Positions 1 to 4,594 of a stretch of DNA of 5,506 bases are shown piece after piece. Location of the stretch: assembly GCA_030653405.1 (NCBI GenBank), contig JAURZO010000042.1:1-5506 (forward strand), written 5' to 3'. Each line of letters begins with the position of its first letter. Within the stretch, counting starts at the first letter, position 1. The stretch is from Zwartia sp. (GTDB taxonomy: Bacteria; Pseudomonadota; Gammaproteobacteria; Burkholderiales; Burkholderiaceae_B). The notes beneath the pieces are model-generated. The model was not told the origin of the DNA, ran no database searches, and saw nothing but the letters and a program-made list of their open reading frames with translations. Made by a program: the position numbers and the translations under genes.

Positions 1-12
1 ATACATTTGCGA

Positions 13-18
13 TACACT
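13..18 (+). promoter_or_regulatory. Putative -10 element of the toxin-antitoxin operon
   Basis: TACACT lies 7 bases upstream of the antitoxin ATG and matches the -10 consensus TATAAT at four of six positions. If it is used, transcription would start at or next to the ATG, giving a leaderless or nearly leaderless mRNA. This fits the absence of any Shine-Dalgarno sequence in the bases before the ATG. The -35 element would fall outside the window, so it cannot be checked. ATACA occurs twice here (1-5 and 12-16), spaced 11 bases apart, and could be part of an autoregulatory operator. This is inference from a short sequence. Confidence 0.35.
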
Positions 19-25
19 AATTTCC

Positions 26-307
26 ATGAAAACTGCCACCATCCCAGCCATTCGGGTTCTTCCCGCTTTGCGCGAGCAAGTCGAGTCTTCGCTGCGTGAG
101 GGCGAGACCTTGTCTGAATTCGTCGAACAGTCGGTGCGCACCGCAATACAGCGCCGACGCGATCAGAGCGAGTTCGTTGCGCGCGGAATGGCCTCGCTCA
201 ATGCCGCGAAACAAACCAAGGACTACGTCGATTCAGCCGTCGTCATCGATGACTTGCAATGCAAGCTTGACGCTGCCAAGGCAACACTCGCCAAACGCAG
301 CACGTGA
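26..307 (+). CDS. Antitoxin, ribbon-helix-helix type (YlcI/YnfO-like)
   Basis: This 93-residue protein is probably the antitoxin of a type II pair: it would bind and neutralise the toxin encoded next and repress the shared promoter. The N-terminus has the ribbon-helix-helix pattern: a short strand (about residues 3-9, ATIPAIR), a helix (about 11-24), a turn around GETLS, and a second helix (about 29-45) ending in the basic stretch QRRR. The rest (about 46-90) is charged and helical, as expected for the toxin-wrapping tail. The size fits ParD-like and YlcI/YnfO-annotated antitoxins. The family name is recalled from similar proteins and has not been tested by search. The ATG at 26 is the first start in the frame and has no visible ribosome binding site. 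Its stop codon overlaps the start of the toxin gene by four bases, implying co-translation. Confidence 0.8.
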   Translation: MKTATIPAIRVLPALREQVESSLREGETLSEFVEQSVRTAIQRRRDQSEFVARGMASLNAAKQTKDYVDSAVVIDDLQCKLDAAKATLAKRST

Positions 308-621
308 CGTATCGGGTTCGACTGACGCGGCAGGCGCAGGCAGATCTTCAGCGGCTCTTTGATTTCATCATCGAGCGTGAATTGGCGAGCCCTACTGGGG
401 ACCTTGAGATCGCCGAGCGAGCTCTGACAGCAATCCGTGCTGGATTCGACACGCAGCGGGCGATGCCCTTCACCTGCCGAAAGGCGGGTGATAGCCCGTT
501 TCTGCGCGAGCTGGTCATCTCTTTTGGTGCAGCTGGGTACGTAGCTCTGTTCGAGATAATCGATGAGCATGAAGTCGTGATCGCTGCGGTTCGTCATCAG
601 CGTGAGGATGATTACTACTGA
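304..621 (+). CDS. Type II toxin, RelE/ParE superfamily
   Basis: This 105-residue protein has the size and pattern of the RelE/ParE toxin fold, whose members either cleave mRNA on the ribosome (RelE) or poison DNA gyrase (ParE). Visible features are the opening strand YRVRLT (3-8), the following helix with QAQADLQRLFDFI (10-22), the core FLREL (66-70), the strand pair around YVALFEI (79-85), and the C-terminal strand VIAAVRHQRE (92-101), which is very typical of ParE-like toxins. The tail ends DDYY. The start is GTG at 304, inside the antitoxin stop (GTGA overlap), with no independent Shine-Dalgarno sequence, so translation is probably coupled to that of the antitoxin. ParE-like is the better guess than RelE because of the C-terminal motif, but target specificity cannot be read from the sequence. 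The frame looks intact. Confidence 0.85.
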   Translation: MTYRVRLTRQAQADLQRLFDFIIERELASPTGDLEIAERALTAIRAGFDTQRAMPFTCRKAGDSPFLRELVISFGAAGYVALFEIIDEHEVVIAAVRHQREDDYY

Positions 622-660
622 CGCGCTTGTGCAGCCGCTGGCTTGAGCTGAGGAAGCGTC

Positions 661-780
661 ATGTCAGGCAACTCTATGGCGCGTACCAAACTTAAGGCAC
701 TGGCCACAGACCCGCATAAACCCAAACCTGCACGCAAAAAAAGACCACCCTCGAAAGGATGGTCTTGTGCTGTTTGGTAG
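661..780 (+). CDS. Possible small basic ORF (39 aa), unrecognised
   Basis: An ATG at 661 is preceded at a good distance by AGGA (651-654) and opens 39 codons ending in TAG at 778-780. The predicted peptide begins MSGNSMARTK and is strongly basic, with many Lys, Arg and Pro residues. I do not recognise it. It follows the toxin gene by 39 bases and could be co-transcribed with it. Against it: its 3' half runs through a minus-strand terminator hairpin and the end of a tRNA-like fragment, so that part of the frame is probably not conserved coding sequence. It may be chance, or the start of a gene truncated by recombination. Confidence 0.18.
   Translation: MSGNSMARTKLKALATDPHKPKPARKKRPPSKGWSCAVW
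736..766 (-). terminator. Rho-independent terminator reading leftward
   Basis: An 11-bp stem with one mismatch (741-751 pairing with 756-766) encloses a CGAA tetraloop. On the minus strand the stem is followed directly by seven T residues (complement of the A run at 736-742), the layout of an intrinsic terminator for minus-strand transcription. There is no matching T run on the plus strand, so it should act leftward. The only minus-strand element just upstream of it is the tRNA-3'-end-like fragment at 775-798, so this may be the original terminator of a tRNA gene that is now missing. Confidence 0.7.
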
Positions 781-798
781 GCCGGGGGGAATTGAACT
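775..798 (-). other. tRNA 3'-end remnant, att-site-like
   Basis: Read on the minus strand, the segment runs AGTTCAATT, then a run of C, then GGCCTACCA. This resembles the T-loop (G-TTCAATT-C), the 3' half of the T-stem, the acceptor 3' strand and the terminal CCA of a tRNA. On the other side of the T-loop, the bases that should complete the T-stem (about 799-803) do not pair with the C run, and no D-arm, anticodon arm or 5' acceptor follows. It is also one base short of the standard T-loop-to-CCA distance. It is therefore a fragment and not a functional tRNA. Tyrosine-recombinase elements commonly integrate at tRNA 3' ends and leave such a duplicate, so an attachment-site remnant is the best inference. 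The bases after it (800-897) are A/T-rich with no gene visible. Confidence 0.5.
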
Positions 799-897
799 GT
801 TACTTGAAAGTCTCATTATTATTAAATTTTTGTTCCTATGAATTTAAAAGTATCCCTGAAAGTGCCCCATTAATGTTGTGGCTTTCGTTGATTTTTA

Positions 898-1284
898 TTG
901 AGCGTTGTTGGATTAACGAGTTTTGTATCTGTCACTAACAAACTGGTGCCATGCGCTGCTGCTCATCATGCTGGTCTTCAGTACTCTGTCCATTCAGATA
1001 ATCCTGCTGCGGGGATGCCACTGAATCCATTGCGTCATGTACAGATTCAGCTTATGCGTCAATGCATTGCAGATCAGTCTTTCATTAGTGCTCAGCAGAG
1101 AGTTGGCCTCGAGACAGTCCTTCGCGCCGTAACGATCAATCCTGCTCGACATATTGGTATGGAACATATGCCCGGTAGTCTCGAAACAGGTAAGGAAGCA
1201 GACCTCACCATCGTTATTCAGCTAGCGCGAAGTTATGCTTTACCGGAGCGGTCCCTCATTGGCGCATCACTTCGGCCTTGGTGA
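898..1284 (+). pseudogene. C-terminal remnant of a YtcJ-type amidohydrolase (amidohydrolase family 3)
   Basis: The open frame encodes 128 residues, of which about 16-106 resemble the C-terminal part of YtcJ/amidohydrolase-3 metal-dependent hydrolases, normally proteins of more than 500 residues. Visible features are AAHHAGLQYSVHSDNP (about 21-36), including the conserved HSD with the metal-binding Asp; the PLNPLR stretch (41-46); and the C-terminal signature LRAVTINPARHIGMEH followed by GSLETGKEADLTIV (about 75-106). The N-terminal metal-binding part of the barrel is missing. The only start is a TTG without a good ribosome binding site, and the first 15 or so residues do not look like the family. 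After ADLTIV the sequence also departs from the usual ending, so both ends appear broken. The frame overlaps the 3' end of the opposing reductase gene by 18 bases. It is almost certainly non-functional. Confidence 0.7.
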
Positions 1285-2373
1285 TGTTAGCGCCGGCTGT
1301 ACGGCTTGCAGTCGCCCGGTTCGCAACTCAAGCACCGCCTTGCTAACAGCGCGCGCCACGTTGCGTGCTTCTTCTTGCACCGCCAAATCAAGATCGAGAG
1401 CTTCGTGGGAAGTCGCGTAGGCTTCGTAATAGCCAATGTACCGGTCCAGCCGCGCCTGTACGCCCGCATCGATAAAACCCATCCAGTCAAGCCAGTCCGA
1501 CAGGCTGCGGCGTGAGCCCTCGATACCGGCTACATCGCCATGCACGATGAGTCCGTAGGCGCGCCCGGCTAAGTGTTTTGGGTAGTTCCAACCCACCATT
1601 TCAAGCGCTTTTGCCTTAGCCGCATTTTTACCCGAAGTCGTCGTCGGGTCCGGGTTACCGCCGTCGGCGCACACCAAACGATCGATCATCAGTTTGAGTG
1701 GACTCGGGCTTTGGTACCAATACACAGGTGTGACGATCAGCACCGCGTGGGCCGCCGTCCAGCGCTCATAAATTTCAGCCATCCAGTCGTGGATCTGGTT
1801 CTGTCCGTGGTTGGGGTAGCAAGAGCAGGGCCAGTGGCACAGCGGCATCGCGGTGGACACGCAGCCCTTGCAGGGGTGAATATTGCGACCGTACTCCGAT
1901 GTAATACGGCTCAGATCCAGCACGTCCGTCTGGATGTCGGCCAGTTCCAGCGTTTCACGGGCAATTTCCAATAAACGAAATGACTTGGAGATTTCCCCCG
2001 GACAGCTGCCATCGTTGCGCGCCGATCCGCAGATCAATAGCACCCGCGATGGCGTCTGGGGGTCCGCCCAATGAGCCTGGGCGGCTTGGAGGCGTTGCTT
2101 GGTGGCAATCCACTCGACGGATAAGTGGTGTTCTGGGTCGGCGTAACCCAGCCCCGCCTTTTGGGTGAAGGGGGCCTTGCGACCCTCTGTGTAGGCTTGC
2201 CACGCGATGTCTTCGAGGCGTTCCAATGATGGGTCTTCGGCACGATACGCCGGATCAATAAAGCGGGCACGAAAGCGGGCACTGAACTCCGATCGCGTGA
2301 GCGGAGCCGGTGCCTGACCTTTGCGAATTTCGATCACGGCCGGACGGACAGAGGGGGTTTTCAGGTCTTTCAT
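1267..2373 (-). CDS. NAD(P)H-dependent FMN oxidoreductase, flavodoxin fold, with N-terminal extension and Cys cluster
   Basis: This 368-residue protein is predicted to bind FMN and transfer electrons from NAD(P)H, in the cytoplasm; the substrate is unknown. The flavodoxin-like core begins near residue 110 with VLLICGSARNDGSC (111-124), the FMN phosphate-binding loop. It continues through VLIVTPVYWYQSPSPLKLMIDR (211-232), the family's central strand and active-site helix. Between them is a Cys-rich segment with C168, C171, C179, C183 and C185, recalling the compact cysteine motif of iron-sulfur flavoproteins, though spacing differs. Residues 1-108 form an extension absent from ordinary 180-240-residue FMN reductases; it has no signal peptide or membrane segment. 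The open frame extends upstream to 2625, but I chose ATG at 2373: AAGGA precedes it by 8 bases, a promoter and palindrome lie just upstream, and the longer N-terminus looks non-coding. It is monocistronic and convergent with the amidohydrolase remnant. Confidence 0.85.
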   Translation of the reverse strand: MKDLKTPSVRPAVIEIRKGQAPAPLTRSEFSARFRARFIDPAYRAEDPSLERLEDIAWQAYTEGRKAPFTQKAGLGYADPEHHLSVEWIATKQRLQAAQAHWADPQTPSRVLLICGSARNDGSCPGEISKSFRLLEIARETLELADIQTDVLDLSRITSEYGRNIHPCKGCVSTAMPLCHWPCSCYPNHGQNQIHDWMAEIYERWTAAHAVLIVTPVYWYQSPSPLKLMIDRLVCADGGNPDPTTTSGKNAAKAKALEMVGWNYPKHLAGRAYGLIVHGDVAGIEGSRRSLSDWLDWMGFIDAGVQARLDRYIGYYEAYATSHEALDLDLAVQEEARNVARAVSKAVLELRTGRLQAVQPALTSPRPK

Positions 2374-2381
2374 GGTTGGAG

Positions 2382-2386
2382 TCCTT
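2382..2386 (-). promoter_or_regulatory. Ribosome binding site of the reductase gene
   Basis: AAGGA on the minus strand lies 8 bases before the ATG at 2373. It decides the start: upstream in-frame candidates as far as 2625 have no comparable site, and they would place the promoter and palindrome inside the coding region. Confidence 0.75.
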
Positions 2387-2394
2387 GTTGATTG

Positions 2395-2410
2395 ACCACT
2401 GATCAGTGGT
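2395..2410. promoter_or_regulatory. Perfect 16-bp palindrome, candidate operator
   Basis: ACCACTGATCAGTGGT reads identically on both strands. It sits between the predicted -10 element and the ribosome binding site of the reductase gene, a position where a bound dimeric repressor would block transcription. No regulator gene is in the window, so the binding protein is unknown; TetR-family or other dimeric HTH repressors are plausible by symmetry and size only. As an RNA hairpin it has no T run after it, so a terminator is unlikely. Confidence 0.55.
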
Positions 2411-2431
2411 AGGACATTCATCAGCACGTTC

Positions 2432-2460
2432 ATACTAATGTTGCTAGGTGCATATGTCCA
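2432..2460 (-). promoter_or_regulatory. Predicted sigma-70 promoter of the reductase gene
   Basis: On the minus strand, TGGACA (2460-2455; five of six matches to TTGACA) is followed after exactly 17 bases by TAGTAT (2437-2432; four of six matches to TATAAT). Transcription would begin at about 2425, giving a 5' leader of about 50 bases that contains the palindrome and the ribosome binding site. The spacing is optimal, but this is a pattern match only. Confidence 0.5.
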
Positions 2461-2820
2461 TTCGGTTACGAACATAGCGCGAGTTGCTCCAGACGAAAAC
2501 AAAACTCGGTTCATTCGCGTACGCACCCATATCCACGTTACAGACTTCCAGAGACTATCCGCCCCAGAGAAAAACCTTCTCTTTGACCGCCCCGAACCCT
2601 TGTCTCCGGAGCGGCGTAGATGCATAGATCAGCGCAACTGCCTCGTCACCCTTGCCGGTCGTGATCAGAACCCACAAGAAGCTGCACTTAGCTTGCGCGT
2701 CGCCCGATGCATCCTCCAACTGCTTAATCAGATCCAGTTCGGTTTCTGCATGCTGCTTCGCTTTGCGTCCCCACGGGATCGTGCCAGTGCGCAAACGAAA
2801 CAAAGTGGTAACGCCATCGC
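2461..2820. other. Gene-poor stretch between permease and reductase; no supported gene
   Basis: About 360 bases lie between the permease stop and the reductase promoter. On the minus strand one frame stays open for 82 codons (2803-2555, TTG start); part of its translation, such as ETELDLIKQLEDASGDAQ, looks protein-like, but I do not recognise it. A second minus-strand frame starts at ATG 2817, with GGAG correctly placed before it and overlapping the end of the permease gene, but it stops after 29 codons (2728). The two could be parts of one small frameshifted gene translationally coupled to the permease. No promoter, terminator or RNA gene is evident. A long plus-strand open frame here (2438-3091) continues antisense through the permease gene and is a shadow. 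Confidence 0.3.
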
Positions 2821-4050
2821 CTACTCCCCCAACAACTCACCCACAGGAGTGAGCGTCTCAATCCGGTCGCACACCGCCTTGATCGCCAGCAGGATTGGCA
2901 CCCCCAGAAATAATCCCCAGATGCCTAGAAGCCAGCCCCAGAGCAGTATCCCGACAAAGACTGCCACTGGGTTCATACGACTGGCTTTACTGGTCAACCA
3001 CGGGGTTAGGATGCCGCCTTCGATGCTGTTGATGAAAAGGGATACGCCACCGACCAACAGGCCCATTTCGACACTACCGAACTGCACATAACTTATGAGA
3101 GATGCGCTACCGATGATGACGATACTGCCGACGTAAGGGATGAAGTTGAGTGCGAAGCTGGCAACGCCCCAGACTGCGGCGTTGTCAACACCAATCCACA
3201 AGAAGGCCAACCAGGTGGCCACACCCACGAGCATACTGGTGAACAGTTGCACCAACAGGTAGCGCTGAATCTGTTCATTTATCTCTTTAATCGCTTGCAG
3301 GGTGAGCTTTTTCTGACTAAGGGCTGGGCCAGCGAGCTTGACCATTTTTCGCCGAAAGGAGTCGCCCGAGGCAAGCAGAAAAAATGCTAGCAATAGCACC
3401 ACACTGATCTGCGAGACGGCGGCAGCTAAGCCAAGCGCGCTGGGCCAGAGGTACTCCTTGACACTGAACCTGGCCTTTTCAATTTGCACTTTGGTCACGT
3501 CAACTGGAGTTGGCTCGCTGCCACTGCCACTGCCACTGCCACTGGCACTGTTACTGGTTGCGCGTTCGAGTTCCGTGGCGGCCTTCTGCATCGTTTCAAT
3601 GGCCCCAGTCGGCCCATTGGCGCTTTGACTGTCGATACTGCGGCGCAGTTTTTGCGCCGCAGCGGGCATGGCTTCAATCAGAGCAGCCGCCTCATTGCTC
3701 AAGCTGTAGGCGATCGAGGCAACGCCCGTCACGATACTGATCAGAAGTAAGGCTGCGGCTAATGCCCGAGGAAGGCGCAGTTGAGCAAGGCGATTGACCA
3801 GTGGGTTGAGCGAGTAACTCAACATCAGGCCTAGTAACAATGGCACGCATATCACGCTGGCTGTCTTCAGGGCAAAGAGGATACCGAGCGCCGCGATCAC
3901 GCGCAGCGCCGTACTTTGACCATTAAAGAGCTCATTGATTGGCGTTGCTGGCGACAATTCGGGTGGCGCCACTGCTATCGGTGCGGCCGCCTCGTCTCCT
4001 GACACTTTGCCCGTAACGACGCCGCTTGGCGGCAAACTGGAGTTCATCAT
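2821..4050 (-). CDS. AI-2E family transporter (PerM/YhhT/TqsA-type inner-membrane permease)
   Basis: This 409-residue protein belongs to the AI-2E exporter/PerM family, whose members move small molecules (autoinducer-2 for TqsA, ions for some others) across the inner membrane; the substrate here is unknown. After a polar tail (1-45), hydrophobic segments run at about 49-80 and 96-116, followed by a soluble region (117-200) and further membrane segments at about 205-227, 263-287, 290-323, 329-343 and 361-392. Family signatures are clear: LNFIPYVGS (301-309), NSIEGGILTPWL (341-352), RMNPVAVFVGILLWGWLLG (358-376) and VPILLAIKAVCDR (384-396). The soluble region contains an (SG)n dipeptide repeat (170-178). 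The length is slightly above the usual 350-370 because of the tail and the repeat. The start at 4050 has an adjacent in-frame ATG at 4047; AGGTAG lies just upstream as a weak ribosome binding site. The neighbouring genes do not suggest an operon. Confidence 0.92.
   Translation of the reverse strand: MMNSSLPPSGVVTGKVSGDEAAAPIAVAPPELSPATPINELFNGQSTALRVIAALGILFALKTASVICVPLLLGLMLSYSLNPLVNRLAQLRLPRALAAALLLISIVTGVASIAYSLSNEAAALIEAMPAAAQKLRRSIDSQSANGPTGAIETMQKAATELERATSNSASGSGSGSGSEPTPVDVTKVQIEKARFSVKEYLWPSALGLAAAVSQISVVLLLAFFLLASGDSFRRKMVKLAGPALSQKKLTLQAIKEINEQIQRYLLVQLFTSMLVGVATWLAFLWIGVDNAAVWGVASFALNFIPYVGSIVIIGSASLISYVQFGSVEMGLLVGGVSLFINSIEGGILTPWLTSKASRMNPVAVFVGILLWGWLLGIWGLFLGVPILLAIKAVCDRIETLTPVGELLGE
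3521..3550. repeat. Hexanucleotide tandem repeat (CCACTG) inside the permease gene
   Basis: Four exact copies of CCACTG (3521-3544) are followed by a one-mismatch copy (GCACTG) and a more diverged one (TTACTG, 3551-3556). In the gene's minus-strand frame the unit encodes Ser-Gly, giving a flexible linker in the soluble loop. Copy-number changes would add or remove two residues without shifting the frame, so this is length variation and not on/off phase variation. Confidence 0.85.
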
Positions 4051-4164
4051 GATGTTCTACCTACCCTGAACCGGTCAAAGACTGTTGGCGCCAGTTGAAT
4101 ACTGTCCACCTGGAGGTGCGTTAAATATTGACTAAGGGCTTTTGTTGACTTGAATGCAGGCAAC

Positions 4165-4173
4165 TGTGGATAA
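4165..4173 (-). promoter_or_regulatory. Single consensus DnaA box
   Basis: The minus strand reads TTATCCACA, an exact match to the high-affinity DnaA box. It lies about 115 bases upstream of the permease start. It is alone: no further boxes, A/T-rich unwinding region or replication genes are near, so this is not an origin. It may be a regulatory or titration site, or chance. Confidence 0.3.
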
Positions 4174-4558
4174 CTATAGCCGTTTAACTGTTTAGAACGG
4201 CTGCTCCTGCTCAGTTACCGGTTGATCCTCCTTCTGAGTCCCACGCCGACCTTGCTCGCGCGCCTTGATCTGAGTCTTCGATTGTTTAGTGCTGTGGAAG
4301 AAACGATATTGATCACGTATGAACACACGATCAACAGGAATTACTCCACGAACTATTTTTGTTCTGCATTTTTTGTTGTCGTTGCATTAAAACGACTCTA
4401 TCACTCGACGTCACTTCACAGATGGGCTGACAACGCCGAAGGCGTATTTCTGATTATGTGCGCTACCGCACTGTGCTAACTCATGTCATAGCCCATATTG
4501 AAATAGCCCGATCGTCATGCCGCTTACCAGTGATGTTGAGCGATCGAGCTGGCATGGT

Positions 4559-4570
4559 GTTGTCTACAAC
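4559..4570. promoter_or_regulatory. Inverted repeat upstream of the desaturase
   Basis: GTTGT and ACAAC flank a 2-base centre, 24 bases before the desaturase start. The position is right for an operator of a dimeric regulator, and an overlapping CTACA/TGTAG pair (4564-4568 and 4573-4577) could form an alternative small hairpin in the leader. The site is short, so chance is quite possible, and no regulator is identifiable. Confidence 0.25.
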
Positions 4571-4594
4571 CGTGTAGTTATCAGCTAAAGCGAT

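Larger units (their letters stand above)
4051..4594. other. Divergent intergenic region between permease and desaturase
   Basis: These 544 bases separate two divergently transcribed genes and should contain both promoters, but I find no convincing -35/-10 pair for either. A minus-strand frame (4326-4192, GTG start, 44 codons) ends in a polar, Gln/Glu/Lys/Arg-rich tail (TQKEDQPVTEQEQPF) that looks like a protein C-terminus; it has no credible start or recognisable relative. A plus-strand frame from TTG at 4222 (85 codons) has no supporting site and reads like noise. Small inverted repeats occur: TTGATC/GATCAA (4309-4314 and 4329-4334) and CATGCC/GGCATG (4516-4521 and 4551-4556). CGATCG occurs twice (4509 and 4541). 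None has a terminator-like T run. The DnaA box and a GTTGT/ACAAC repeat are listed separately. Confidence 0.4.

Noticed and set aside
1573..1974. 133-codon plus-strand open frame
   Set aside because: It is antisense to the flavodoxin core of the reductase, including the cysteine cluster and the PVYW motif, and has no ribosome binding site.
2395..2410. Palindrome as a terminator
   Set aside because: It is a perfect hairpin but has no following T run on either strand, and it sits inside a promoter region.
2374..2625. Upstream extension of the reductase reading frame to a start at 2625
   Set aside because: The extra N-terminal residues look non-coding, there is no ribosome binding site, and the extension would bury the promoter, palindrome and Shine-Dalgarno sequence that fit the start at 2373.
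2438..3091. 217-codon plus-strand open frame
   Set aside because: Its second half is antisense to the clearly real permease gene, and its translation shows no family pattern; it is a shadow frame.
3521..3550. Hexamer repeat as a phase-variation switch or CRISPR-like array
   Set aside because: The unit length is a multiple of three, so slippage cannot switch the frame, and there are no spacers between units.
4165..4173. Replication origin
   Set aside because: There is only one DnaA box, with no iterons, unwinding region or replication gene nearby.
4222..4479. 85-codon plus-strand frame starting at TTG
   Set aside because: It has no Shine-Dalgarno sequence, no family resemblance and irregular composition; the hydrophobic start alone is not enough to call a membrane peptide.
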